Below, piece after piece: positions 5,666-13,471 of a stretch of DNA of 31,445 bases. Position numbers and translations under genes: made by a program. Source of the stretch: a virus; the IMG/VR virus record IMGVR_UViG_3300042445_001158, positions 1 through 31,445 of that record. One strand, written 5' to 3'. The notes under the pieces were generated by a model that was not told the DNA's origin, did no database searches, and worked only from the letters and a program-made list of their open reading frames with translations. Every line of letters starts with the position of its first letter. Within the stretch, counting starts at the first letter, position 1.

Positions 5666-6631
5666 GTGGACTCCTTGGCTAATATAGTATTTCTTGGTAA
5701 CTTTGAAGTGCCTTATAGTAGTGAGAATCATCATGCTAATTCTTTAGAGTCTCTTGGACATACCGTGCAAAAATTGCAAGAAAAAAAAGCGGGTAGTTCT
5801 GAGATATTAAATGCAGCACTAAAATCTAATCTATTCATTTGGGTACACACACATAGATGGCAAACTCCAGGATCTAGATCTATGACAGATGTATTAAAAC
5901 AATTAAAGGCTGCTGGCATACCAACTATGACTTATCACTTGGATTTGTGGTTTGGCATTGAGCGTGAAAAAGATTTAAAGAATGATGATTTTTATACAAG
6001 CATAGGTCATTTTTTTGCTACAGATAAGTTAATGTGTGATTGGTTTAATGAAAACACACAGGTTAAAGGACATTTCTTGCCTGCTGGCGTATATGATAAA
6101 GAGTGTTATGTACATCAAGATTACGATCCACATAACTTTGAACATGACATAATTTTTGTTGGTAGCAGAGGATATCATCCTGAACATAAATATCGTCCAC
6201 AATTAATAGATTTTTTACGAAAAACATACGGTAAAAGATTTTTACATGTTGGTGGCGATGGAGACACTGGCACAGTTCGTGGAGATGCGCTTAATCGTAT
6301 TTATGCAAAAAGCAAGGTAGCAATAGGTGATAGTCTTAACATAAATTTTAACTATCCATACTACACAAGTGATAGATTGTTTGAAAGCACTGGTCGTGGT
6401 GGTTTTACTATTTATCCCCGCATTAAAGGTCTTGATAAATATTTTGAAGATGGTAAAGAAATTATATTTTATGAACATGGTAATCTTGAAGACCTTAAAC
6501 AAAAAATAGATTACTACATCTTAGATGGATTAACTAGAGAAGAGATAAGGTTTGCTGGTCATGAACGAACTAAAAAAGAACACACATATGTCCATCGTTG
6601 GGCAACTATCATAAAGGAGTTAGGTCTATGA
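5666..6631 (+). CDS. CgeB-like GT-B glycosyltransferase
   Basis: The protein begins with a Rossmann-like strand (NIVFLGNFEVPYSSE) and a SLESLGHTV segment typical of CgeB/GT4-type GT-B enzymes. A GSRGYHPEHKYR segment follows the domain boundary. The C-terminal donor site region reads SDRLFESTGRGGFTIYPRIKGLDKYF, corresponding to the family pattern RxFExxxxGG. The start is written as GTG at 5666; a TTG nine bases downstream, with GGTGGA before it, is an alternative. It is the first gene of a plus-strand unit of sugar-related genes and overlaps the FkbM gene by four bases. Donor and acceptor sugars cannot be read from sequence. Confidence 0.75.
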   Translation: MDSLANIVFLGNFEVPYSSENHHANSLESLGHTVQKLQEKKAGSSEILNAALKSNLFIWVHTHRWQTPGSRSMTDVLKQLKAAGIPTMTYHLDLWFGIEREKDLKNDDFYTSIGHFFATDKLMCDWFNENTQVKGHFLPAGVYDKECYVHQDYDPHNFEHDIIFVGSRGYHPEHKYRPQLIDFLRKTYGKRFLHVGGDGDTGTVRGDALNRIYAKSKVAIGDSLNINFNYPYYTSDRLFESTGRGGFTIYPRIKGLDKYFEDGKEIIFYEHGNLEDLKQKIDYYILDGLTREEIRFAGHERTKKEHTYVHRWATIIKELGL

Positions 6632-7380
6632 ATTTTATAGAAAGATCAGATATTAAATGGAAGACAGTACCATATTTGCGTCAAGGACAAACAAAAAACT
6701 ATGATTACAGACTAAAACTAAATGAGCCATTGGCTAATTGGGATGTTTGGGATTATTGGGAAAGTGAAAGAATTTATAGCATGCAGCAACACCTTAAAAA
6801 GGGTGATGTATTTTTTGATATTGGAACAGAGGCTGGATGGTGCAACTTAGTTTATGCTGACATTGTTGGACCAGAAAACATGGTACTAATTGAGCCAACT
6901 CCTGAGTTTTGGGCAAACATTCATGCCCTATGGTATAAAAATTATTCAGTAGATCCTTTAGGTTGTTATGCTGGACTAATGAGTGATGAAACAACAGACA
7001 CTCGCAAAGGTAGTAATTTAAATGCCTGGGGAGAAAAACATCTTGGACCGATTATTGATAGAAATAAATATGTATATATTCATGACAACACAGAAAGCAT
7101 ACCAATGATTAAAGTAGATGACTATGTTTCTGAAGTTGGCATTATTCCAAATGTCTTAAATATTGATGTAGAGGGTGCAGAACTTCTTGTATTTAAAGGT
7201 GCAGAAAAAACATTACGAGATAATAATTTAAAAATATTTGTATCAATTCATGATGATTTAGGTATTCGTGACTATGACACAACTCCAGAAGATACTATTT
7301 CATATTTACAATCTTTTGGTTATGTTGGAGAGTTTTTAGCAAAAAATCATGAAGCACATTGGTATTTTGAGAAAAAGTAA
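6628..7380 (+). CDS. FkbM-family methyltransferase
   Basis: Residues about 48-60 (KKGDVFFDIGTEAGW) form the S-adenosylmethionine-binding motif I, ENMVLIEPTPEFW is motif II, and NVLNIDVEGAELLVFKGAE (about 190-208) is the diagnostic FkbM segment, followed by a strand with a conserved His (FVSIHDD). FkbM enzymes O-methylate sugars or other hydroxyls. The ATG at 6628 has AGGAG ten bases upstream and overlaps the previous stop; an in-frame upstream codon exists but lies inside the previous gene without a start signal. The 250-residue length is usual. In this operon it likely methylates a product of the flanking glycosyltransferases. Confidence 0.85.
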   Translation: MNFIERSDIKWKTVPYLRQGQTKNYDYRLKLNEPLANWDVWDYWESERIYSMQQHLKKGDVFFDIGTEAGWCNLVYADIVGPENMVLIEPTPEFWANIHALWYKNYSVDPLGCYAGLMSDETTDTRKGSNLNAWGEKHLGPIIDRNKYVYIHDNTESIPMIKVDDYVSEVGIIPNVLNIDVEGAELLVFKGAEKTLRDNNLKIFVSIHDDLGIRDYDTTPEDTISYLQSFGYVGEFLAKNHEAHWYFEKK

Positions 7381-7383
7381 TAA

Positions 7384-8232
7384 ATGATAAAGGCATACCT
7401 GTATTCTTTTAATGAAGAAGATTGTGCTGCGGATAAATGGGACTACGGCTTATTAAAAGAAATATTTGATAAATACGAAATTGAACAAATAAAAGTAAAC
7501 TCATTACCTAATACTGATAGAGCATTTGTCGTAATTCCTGGACCTCAAAATCTTGGTTATGAAGAACACATTAATAAAGAATTACAAAAAATAAAAAGAG
7601 TAGTTTTATTTTTTACAGGGGATGAAGAAGTTAGATTTAAATTAGATAAAATTAATCATCCTAACATAGAGATATGGCTTCAGACTCCACACAAACAACA
7701 TCAAAATTATAACAAATTGCCACTTGGAGTTCCACAACATTTTAAAAAATTTTTACCAGAGTACGGACCTAAAAAATATAATGTATATTTTGGTGGACAA
7801 ATTACGCATTCAAGAAGAAAGGAATTGGCTAAGGCTATGCAAACAATACCCAATGCCCTGTTTAAGCCAACAGAAGGGTTTGCACAAGGTGATCATCCAA
7901 AAGACTACTATAGTAACCTAGCCAGTACAAAGATTGCTCCAGCACCATCTGGTGCGGTTGTAATAGATTCTTTTAGATTTTATGAAGCAATAGAAATGTT
8001 ATGCTTTCCAGTAGCGGATTCCCTTGATCCAAAGGGTAATCTTATAAAATACTATGATTTTATTTATGATGATATAACTCCAATAAAAACGGTAGACAAT
8101 TGGTTTTTATTAAAAAACTTAATCCCACAAATATTAGACAACTATCCTAATAATATGCATAAGGTTGTTTGTTGGTGGATTAAATATAAAAGAGATTTAG
8201 GAATTAAGATTATGAGGCAAGTCAATGCATAG
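7384..8232 (+). CDS. GT-B type glycosyltransferase-like protein
   Basis: A 282-residue protein whose middle (YNVYFGGQITHSRRKEL, about residues 131-147) resembles the linker region of exostosin or CgeB-like glycosyltransferases. Its C-terminal site reads IAPAPSGAVVIDSFRFYEAIE and then FPVADS, close to the family pattern CPRGxxxDSFRxxEAxxxGCIPV. The N-terminal domain is short and diverged. It lies four bases after the FkbM gene and overlaps the next glycosyltransferase gene by eight bases, so it is part of the same operon. Activity is likely by motif; specificity unknown. Confidence 0.6.
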   Translation: MIKAYLYSFNEEDCAADKWDYGLLKEIFDKYEIEQIKVNSLPNTDRAFVVIPGPQNLGYEEHINKELQKIKRVVLFFTGDEEVRFKLDKINHPNIEIWLQTPHKQHQNYNKLPLGVPQHFKKFLPEYGPKKYNVYFGGQITHSRRKELAKAMQTIPNALFKPTEGFAQGDHPKDYYSNLASTKIAPAPSGAVVIDSFRFYEAIEMLCFPVADSLDPKGNLIKYYDFIYDDITPIKTVDNWFLLKNLIPQILDNYPNNMHKVVCWWIKYKRDLGIKIMRQVNA

Positions 8233-8986
8233 TCGAGATGTAACAATTATAATTCCAACTTCGATTCTTCCAAGTCATCCAAGCACATCAATAATTGATG
8301 AAACAATCAAATCTATACGCTACCATTTTCCAAATAATGAAATTATTTTACAGATAGATGGCTTGCGTGAAGAAAGAATAAATCGTAAATCAGACTATGA
8401 TGAATATAAAAACAGAGTTTTGTGGAAGTCTATGCATAAATGGAAAAATGTTTTACCAATAATTTTTGATAAACATAGTCATCAAACTACAATGATGAAA
8501 GAAACAATTAACCTTATAGACACTTCTGTTTTACTTTATGTTGAAGGAGATGCACCATTAACTGTAGATTACGAGATTGATTGGCAAAAGTGTTTAGATA
8601 TGTTAGAATACAACAAGGCTAATACAATACGTTTTCATTTTGAAGCAGAGATTCCAGAGCCACACCAACATTTAATGTTTGGAATAGAAAATGGTTTTAT
8701 GAAAACTGCACAATGGAGTCAAAGACCACATTTGAGTACAGTTAAATATTATAGAGATATTGTTTTACCATTTTCTAATGAACAAACTTTTATTGAAGAT
8801 AGGTTTCATGGTAAAATTCAAGATGATGTTTTACCATATGATAGTTTTGATCAAGAAGGTTGGGACCAACACAAACTTTGGATTTATCATCCAGAAGGAA
8901 ACATTAAAAGATCTTATCATTTAGATGGTCGTGATGGTACTAAAAAATTTACAAAGGATGATGATGTTTGGGGATATAAAGAATGA
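8225..8986 (+). CDS. GT-A type glycosyltransferase-like protein
   Basis: The N-terminal strand VTIIIPTSILPSHPSTSIID and the turn YHFPNNEIILQIDG are typical of GT2-like GT-A folds that bind the nucleotide sugar. LLYVEGDAPL (about residues 103-112) sits where the DXD metal motif belongs, with Glu-Gly-Asp in place of Asp-x-Asp. A second acidic segment, FIEDRFHGKIQDDV, is in the acceptor half. GAGG eight bases upstream supports the ATG, which overlaps the previous gene. The stop overlaps the next ATG (ATGA). Length of 253 residues fits a minimal GT-A enzyme. Confidence 0.65.
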   Translation: MHSRDVTIIIPTSILPSHPSTSIIDETIKSIRYHFPNNEIILQIDGLREERINRKSDYDEYKNRVLWKSMHKWKNVLPIIFDKHSHQTTMMKETINLIDTSVLLYVEGDAPLTVDYEIDWQKCLDMLEYNKANTIRFHFEAEIPEPHQHLMFGIENGFMKTAQWSQRPHLSTVKYYRDIVLPFSNEQTFIEDRFHGKIQDDVLPYDSFDQEGWDQHKLWIYHPEGNIKRSYHLDGRDGTKKFTKDDDVWGYKE

Positions 8987-10020
8987 GATTAGGAGTTATT
9001 GCAAGATCTGATAATACTGGACTTGGTAATCAAACCAAGGAACTTGTAAAAATGTTAAATCCAGACAAGATTCTTTTAGTTGACTCTACATCTTTTAATA
9101 ATAACAGGCAACATCCAGACTGGTATAAACAATATGATGTAATAAAAACAATTAAGGGTATGCCTAGGACAAAAGAAATTTTAGCATTTTTAGAAAATAT
9201 AGATGTTGTTATAAGTTGTGAAACATTTTACCATTTAGACTTTGTGGATATAGCAAGAAAAAGAAATATAAAAACAATATTGCAATATAACTATGAACTA
9301 TTTGGAAATTTAGTTCATCCAGAGTGGCCGTTACCAGATGTATTATTATCACCAAGCAGTTGGAATATAGATGTTGTTAAAGAAAAGTTTGGATCAAAAT
9401 GCAAGGTATATCATATACCACCACCAACAGATACATCATTGTTTAATGCTGCAAGAGAAAATAACCTATCAAAAACCCATAAACGAATACTTCATGTTGC
9501 TGGTAAAAAAGCAGCCAAAGATAGAAATGGAACTAACACCGTAGTAGAAATGCTTAAACATTCTAGTGCAGATTATGAACTTGTAATAGCAACACAAACC
9601 CCTCTAGACTTTATAACTAAAGATAGCCGTTTAAAAATAAACAAAGATAATATTAGAAATAGAGAAGATCTGTATAATGACTATGATGCTATGGTTCTTC
9701 CTAGACGTTATGCTGGTCTTTGTTTGCCTATGAATGAGGCTCTTTTAAGTGCCCTGCCAGTTTTTATGACTGACATATCTCCCAATAATATTATACTTCC
9801 TAAAGAGTGGTTAGTAAAATCAGATAAAATTGGAGAGTTTAAGACTAAGTCAATGGTAGATATTTATGAGGCTAACCACGAAGAATTAGGAAAATCTATT
9901 GACAACTATTTTAATAATATAAACATCTATGATAGCAAACAAAAGGCTATAGAAATTGGATTTAATAATTTTTCAGTTGAAGTATTAAAAGATAAATATT
10001 TAAAAATTATTAATCAATAA
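8983..10020 (+). CDS. GT4-like GT-B glycosyltransferase
   Basis: The protein starts MRLGVIARSDNTGLGNQTKE, a glycine loop like that of GT4 enzymes. The inter-domain region KRILHVAGKKAAKDRNGTN is followed by VIATQTPL. The donor-site motif is YDAMVLPRRYAGLCLPMNEAL, matching the family pattern in which a Glu (ExxxCG...PxxEAL) contacts the ribose and diphosphate. Length of 345 residues is normal for the family. It is the last gene of the plus-strand sugar operon, coupled to the previous gene by ATGA, and is followed by a hairpin shared with the convergent unit. Confidence 0.75.
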   Translation: MRLGVIARSDNTGLGNQTKELVKMLNPDKILLVDSTSFNNNRQHPDWYKQYDVIKTIKGMPRTKEILAFLENIDVVISCETFYHLDFVDIARKRNIKTILQYNYELFGNLVHPEWPLPDVLLSPSSWNIDVVKEKFGSKCKVYHIPPPTDTSLFNAARENNLSKTHKRILHVAGKKAAKDRNGTNTVVEMLKHSSADYELVIATQTPLDFITKDSRLKINKDNIRNREDLYNDYDAMVLPRRYAGLCLPMNEALLSALPVFMTDISPNNIILPKEWLVKSDKIGEFKTKSMVDIYEANHEELGKSIDNYFNNINIYDSKQKAIEIGFNNFSVEVLKDKYLKIINQ

Positions 10021-10051
10021 ACAGAAAAGCCAGCCTATTTCTAGACTGGCT
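10021..10051 (-). terminator. Hairpin terminator between convergent units
   Basis: A ten-position stem (one mismatch) at 10028-10037 and 10042-10051 closes a four-base loop. Read on the minus strand it is followed by TTTTCTGT, so it best serves the minus-strand unit ending at 10069. The plus-strand side has no U-tract, so termination of the sugar operon here is less certain. Confidence 0.6.
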
Positions 10052-10068
10052 ATCTGATAAAAAATAAA

Positions 10069-10365
10069 CTACTTTACAGCGAAACGGCCTCCGCCACCTG
10101 CGCTTTTTTTGGTAGTTTTCTTTGCTGGTGCCTTTGCAGACTTAAGAGCCTTTGCTACTTCAGCAGCATCAGGTAAAATACCAAATGCTTTGTCATTTGG
10201 ATTAATTGCTCTCAATGCGACGGGCGCAATAGCAGCAACGAGTGCTGTCCATAGATCTTTTGGATCTGTTACGCCAGCCATGTAAAGCGCAATTCCTGCA
10301 CCAAGAACAGATCGTCCATATGATGCTAGCATTGCTTTAGTCTTATCATTGATTAGGTTATTCAT
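10069..10365 (-). CDS. Small membrane protein with basic tail, holin candidate
   Basis: The ATG at 10365 is chosen because a perfect AGGAGG precedes it; longer upstream frames only overlap the XapX gene. The 98-residue protein has two hydrophobic stretches (GAGIALYMAGV, about 23-33, and LWTALVAAIAPVALRAI, about 38-54), a conserved-looking NPNDKAFGI turn, and a Lys/Ala/Gly-rich tail. Proteins with the pattern SYGRS...LAGVTDP...NPNDKAFG recur in environmental phages and are often called holin-like or hypothetical. Here it is far from the endolysin, so a lysis role is only a possibility. Confidence 0.65.
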   Translation of the reverse strand: MNNLINDKTKAMLASYGRSVLGAGIALYMAGVTDPKDLWTALVAAIAPVALRAINPNDKAFGILPDAAEVAKALKSAKAPAKKTTKKSAGGGGRFAVK

Positions 10366-10373
10366 TATTCCTC

Positions 10374-10532
10374 CTAGGATATAATTTGTGTTAGTATTGT
10401 AAAGCCAATCCATAAACCAATAATTCCTGCGACTCCCGCAAAAACTGGTGGTGCTGGTACTGGCAATTTGAATGCAGCAAACACGACACCGCATCCAAAA
10501 CCTGTTATTGTTGATAAAATTATTTCTTTCAT
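10374..10532 (-). CDS. XapX-like small membrane protein (52 aa)
   Basis: The sequence contains GFGCGVVFAAFKLPVPAPPV and then AGVAGIIGLWIGF, which matches the XapX pattern of two hydrophobic helices joined by a LxxPxPAPP turn. XapX proteins are small inner-membrane proteins of unknown biochemical function. The ATG overlaps the TGA of the monooxygenase homologue (ATGA), and the last codons carry the Shine-Dalgarno of the next gene. This gene lies in a different frame from the longer ORF that can be drawn through the region, and the family match makes it the better reading. Confidence 0.7.
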   Translation of the reverse strand: MKEIILSTITGFGCGVVFAAFKLPVPAPPVFAGVAGIIGLWIGFTILTQIIS

Positions 10533-11392
10533 GTGACTTTTTCTGATTTGCAATATTCATTTACATAATGCTTAATTACTTGAAACTCTCTATTAGGATA
10601 AGAATTTAATAATAATTGAGTTATACCTCTTTTTTCAGCATCTTTTATAAAAGAAACAAATTGATCATAAGTAAAAAATTCAACATCTGACACTTTATTT
10701 AATGTTTCTCCTTTACGCCAAACTGGACGATATGCATAATCTTCTGGTAATTTTTCTAATGAAGAAATATTTTTTCTAATAACAGGAGTTATTGCTAACA
10801 TAACTTTATTATAGTTTAAATTTAATGGGTTTTGTAAAATGGTTTTTCCACTCCATTTATCAATTTCTTCCCAGTGCTGAGCCTTGTAAACTTTATAAGG
10901 TAAAATTATTTTACTATTATATTTATTTGCTGCTTTTTCTACAGTAGGATTAGTTGTTGATATATAAAAGTCTAATGGATTATTCTTATTTCCTCTCATT
11001 TTATTTAAAATATCTACATATTTAATAAGATAATTAGATCTATCAATGTTGCTTGGTGGAGCCGTAGACTCAGCAGATTCTTCAAAAAGTCCTCCAAAAC
11101 CTTCTTCATGATTTTTTAAATATCCAGAAATAAAATTTATTTGCAATCTATTACCATTTAATATTTGAGTCATACTATTATTAATCATACAAAGATATTG
11201 TGGAGAAATTGCATACGGTCTTATTGCAATTAAATATTTTGTTTTTTGATCTGGATTTGCTAATTTTGCTAATTTTGTAAATATATCCCCTTGAGTTACA
11301 TCATATGTAAACATAAGACCTGTAAATTCAGATTCATCTATTTCGTCTAAAAATCCTGGTGCAAAATTTCCACCAAAATAATAAAATTCCAT
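10529..11392 (-). CDS. Luciferase-like (SsuD-type) flavin monooxygenase homologue
   Basis: Residues 52-90 read KYLIAIRPYAISPQYL, then a Ser at 73, an Arg at 82 and INFISG, the same signature as the 238-residue protein at 2318 and as SsuD-type luciferase-family monooxygenases. The 287-residue length is nearer to a full TIM barrel but still short of SsuD. The C-terminal part (FFTYDQFVSFIKDAEKRGIT) looks like the last barrel helix and strand. If active it would oxidise a substrate with reduced FMN and oxygen; no flavin reductase is visible nearby. It overlaps its upstream neighbour by one base and XapX by four, so it is embedded in the small-gene operon. Confidence 0.6.
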   Translation of the reverse strand: MEFYYFGGNFAPGFLDEIDESEFTGLMFTYDVTQGDIFTKLAKLANPDQKTKYLIAIRPYAISPQYLCMINNSMTQILNGNRLQINFISGYLKNHEEGFGGLFEESAESTAPPSNIDRSNYLIKYVDILNKMRGNKNNPLDFYISTTNPTVEKAANKYNSKIILPYKVYKAQHWEEIDKWSGKTILQNPLNLNYNKVMLAITPVIRKNISSLEKLPEDYAYRPVWRKGETLNKVSDVEFFTYDQFVSFIKDAEKRGITQLLLNSYPNREFQVIKHYVNEYCKSEKVT

Positions 11393-11820
11393 TATGTGTT
11401 ATTTATTTCTGATTCATTTGGTAAAAACTTTTTTAAATCTTGATATGCAATAGATATTTTTTTCATACTATCATGTAGTGGATGACCTTCAGATAAAGTG
11501 CTAAATTCTGAAAAATAGTTAATACTTGGATCAACTTCTTCAACAAACTTGGTTAAACCGTTTTGAACATCTTCAATGTATGTAAAAGCCCAGTCACGAG
11601 AATCTGATAAAAATTTTATAAAATTTTCTCTATGTATGTCGTTGTTAGTTAATTCTTGGTTTGCTTTAATAGATTCAACATGTTGATTAAGTTTAAAATT
11701 TTCTAAAAATAATTGAGCAGAAGTTAAACTAAGTTTGTTTAATTTGGATAACATTGTTAAATACGATATGGCAAAAGAAACAGACAAAACTATAAAAAAT
11801 ATTAAAATAACATCTTTCAT
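11392..11820 (-). CDS. Membrane-anchored coiled-coil-like protein (142 aa)
   Basis: An N-terminal hydrophobic helix (VILIFFIVLSVSFAISYL, residues 4-21) is followed by a Leu/Lys/Glu-rich, probably helical region up to residue 140. No cysteine or catalytic motif is visible. The start overlaps the preceding stop by one base (TAATG). I do not recognise the family. The layout, one anchor and a cytoplasmic or external helical domain, is the only structural statement the sequence supports. Confidence 0.6.
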   Translation of the reverse strand: MKDVILIFFIVLSVSFAISYLTMLSKLNKLSLTSAQLFLENFKLNQHVESIKANQELTNNDIHRENFIKFLSDSRDWAFTYIEDVQNGLTKFVEEVDPSINYFSEFSTLSEGHPLHDSMKKISIAYQDLKKFLPNESEINNT

Positions 11821-12050
11821 TATTTAATAGCCTCCCTAGTAATCATTACGATTGCTCCATTGCTTTCTAAAGCCTTTTTTACTCTTACCATATATTCTAC
11901 AGCATGTCGCTTCTCTGTGTCAAATAAACGCATAAACATAGCCTCATTAGCCTTAATGGTTATAAAATGATCGTTGTCAATAATGTCTACCTTAAAATTT
12001 TTAGGTGCTGGAATAGAATGAAATGCCATTTTCATTTTATCTGTATACAT
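11820..12050 (-). CDS. Hypothetical protein (76 aa)
   Basis: The ATG at 12050 is chosen over an upstream TTG because it forms the TAATG overlap with the WhiB-like gene, the coupling used throughout this operon. The product is a small alpha/beta protein with a central VDIIDNDHFITIKANEAM segment and no metal or membrane motif. Family not recognised. Confidence 0.6.
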   Translation of the reverse strand: MYTDKMKMAFHSIPAPKNFKVDIIDNDHFITIKANEAMFMRLFDTEKRHAVEYMVRVKKALESNGAIVMITREAIK

Positions 12051-12334
12051 TATTTTTCCATTGTTAAAGATTGCCAGGTATTGGACCAATCTTCTTTACT
12101 CTTGTGTTTGTTAAACTCTCTAGATACTTCTCCGCCTTCTAAATATACTCCGCCCCAAACACCCCATTCTTTACCTGAAATGCCTACTGCAAAACACGTC
12201 TTTGCTACTGGACATTGTTGACACATTGAATCAACAATTGCCCTGCCAGATTCATTATCTTCATATTTATCAAAGTAAATATTTGTATCAAGACCTAAAC
12301 AAATTGCGTTATCTTTCCATAAATGCTGTTTCAT
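12050..12334 (-). CDS. WhiB-family Fe-S transcription regulator
   Basis: Four cysteines are spaced as in Wbl proteins: Cys12, then Cys38, Cys41 and Cys47 in MCQQCPVAKTC, followed by the GVWGG turn (residues 58-62) and a basic C-terminal end. Wbl proteins carry a [4Fe-4S] cluster, bind the primary sigma factor and change promoter choice; they occur in Actinobacteria and their phages. The ATG at 12334 is favoured over an upstream GTG that lies in the neighbouring gene. The predicted protein is 94 residues, a normal Wbl length. It could redirect host transcription during infection, and it strongly supports an actinobacterial host. Confidence 0.9.
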   Translation of the reverse strand: MKQHLWKDNAICLGLDTNIYFDKYEDNESGRAIVDSMCQQCPVAKTCFAVGISGKEWGVWGGVYLEGGEVSREFNKHKSKEDWSNTWQSLTMEK

Positions 12335-12336
12335 AA

Positions 12337-12546
12337 TTATTCTCGATACTTGTTTGGTATATCCCACCCATTACGACCAGGAGAATAAACTTTATGAATG
12401 TACCATTTATCTTTAACTCTAATACCTTTTGGAGATGTTTTGGCAATGTCAGATTCTTTTAAATCAATAACATCCCAACCATTCCAAAGTAAATTACTAT
12501 TTTTAGAAACAATTTTTTCCATAGTGTTTAAACTTCTAATAAACAT
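12337..12546 (-). CDS. Hypothetical protein (69 aa)
   Basis: The start has GGGGG five bases upstream. The protein is small and basic, with three Trp in WNGWDVIDL and KWYIHKVY segments, suggesting a compact beta fold. It sits two bases before the WhiB-like start. No family is recognised. The spacing and start signal support it as a real gene. Confidence 0.65.
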   Translation of the reverse strand: MFIRSLNTMEKIVSKNSNLLWNGWDVIDLKESDIAKTSPKGIRVKDKWYIHKVYSPGRNGWDIPNKYRE

Positions 12547-12555
12547 AAATACCCC

Positions 12556-12906
12556 CTAGTATTTAAATATACCAACTTCTACATTTTTTAATTGTGCTTC
12601 TGAAACTAACCTTGAAGTTTTTTCATTAGGCTTACTCAAAAAAGCAAAATAGTTAAGTTGATCTAAATTTTCTTGCATCCAAACTGGAGCAACTTTATAA
12701 AATTTAATTTTTTTACCTCTTGCTTTCATTCCTCTTTCAGATAAATTAGAAAACTCGGAAACAAAAGAATTTATTTTAGCAGGACCAGCAGAGTAAATTA
12801 TAAACTCTTTGTCATCCTTGTGCATATTTGACATGGCAACGCCCATAGAGCGAATAAACACATTATAGTCGTTAAACTCATTTGTGCCCTGAACCGCCAC
12901 GATCAT
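12556..12906 (-). CDS. Conserved actinophage-type alpha/beta protein (116 aa)
   Basis: The protein starts MIVAVQGTNEFNDYNVFIRS, a strand, a GTNxF loop and a helix, like a Rossmann or SLOG-type nucleotide-binding fold. IIYSAGPAKINSFVSEFSNL and SERGMKARG follow and the end is VEVGIFKY. I recognise this as a recurrent hypothetical family in phages of Actinobacteria. No function is established to my knowledge. The inner ATG at 12906 has GGATGG eight bases upstream; an ATG at 12918 in frame lacks a spaced Shine-Dalgarno. It overlaps the previous gene by 29 bases in another frame. Confidence 0.65.
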   Translation of the reverse strand: MIVAVQGTNEFNDYNVFIRSMGVAMSNMHKDDKEFIIYSAGPAKINSFVSEFSNLSERGMKARGKKIKFYKVAPVWMQENLDQLNYFAFLSKPNEKTSRLVSEAQLKNVEVGIFKY

Positions 12907-13297
12907 CTCTTTTACCATCCTTTAAACTGTCTAATATAAAAAGCATTTTATCTAGGTCACCCTTTGATAAAGTACTAGTATCAATTGGTTTAGCGGTGTG
13001 GCGTTGTACCTCACCATCTATAGCCTCTGCAACATAAAAAATATTATTAGATATCCAGTATGCCTCGTTGCCTAAAACAATAACCTTAATTGTACCCTTT
13101 TCTTTATGTTTTGTCAATTGAGAAAAGTTTTGTTGGTTATTTGATAAAGGCATAGAAAAAAATAATTTTAACAACCTGTGCGTGTCGCTTTGTTTATGCA
13201 AGGTTCTTGAAAAAAGTTTTTTCTTATTACTTTTACCTACTTTAAGTATAAACCAAGCAAGAGACAATGTCAAGCCTAAAACTATTAACTCTTGCAT
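12878..13297 (-). CDS. Membrane-anchored hypothetical protein (139 aa)
   Basis: An N-terminal hydrophobic helix (LIVLGLTLSLAWFILKV, residues 4-20) is followed by a basic segment, a Ser/Gln/Asn-rich linker, a beta-rich domain (TIKVIVLGNEAYWISNNIFY, about 69-88) and a final helix containing LDKMLFILDSLKDG. The C-terminus is charged and Gly-rich. The start has AGG upstream and lies 13 bases after the stop of a 52-residue gene. Family not recognised. Confidence 0.6.
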   Translation of the reverse strand: MQELIVLGLTLSLAWFILKVGKSNKKKLFSRTLHKQSDTHRLLKLFFSMPLSNNQQNFSQLTKHKEKGTIKVIVLGNEAYWISNNIFYVAEAIDGEVQRHTAKPIDTSTLSKGDLDKMLFILDSLKDGKRDDRGGSGHK

Positions 13298-13310
13298 TAT
13301 TCAAACCTAT

Positions 13311-13469
13311 TTACTTTTTAACTTCTGGTTTTGTTTTTATTGGATCTTGAACAGATATAGTCCTATTTAACTTTATTTGCAATTGCAATAAATTAAACTC
13401 AAGATCTACAGATTTTTGTTTATAAAACATAACTAACTGCTTTACTTCATCAATAGTTAAATCCTCCAC
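13311..13469 (-). CDS. Small helical protein (52 aa), GTG start
   Basis: The GTG at 13467-13469 has AAGGGG seven bases upstream, placed within the end of the previous gene, and starts two bases after that gene's stop. The product (MEDLTIDEVKQLVMFYKQKS at the N-terminus) is a two-helix, Leu-rich, probably coiled-coil peptide ending in Lys residues. I have seen similar short helical proteins in environmental phages as hypothetical proteins. It fills what would otherwise be a gap between two genes. Confidence 0.55.
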   Translation of the reverse strand: MEDLTIDEVKQLVMFYKQKSVDLEFNLLQLQIKLNRTISVQDPIKTKPEVKK

Positions 13470-13471
13470 TT

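Noticed and set aside
8969-8986. Shared C-terminal WGYKE/WGYKD in a glycosyltransferase and the TauD-like protein
   Set aside because: Only five residues match and the proteins are otherwise unrelated; chance is the simplest explanation.
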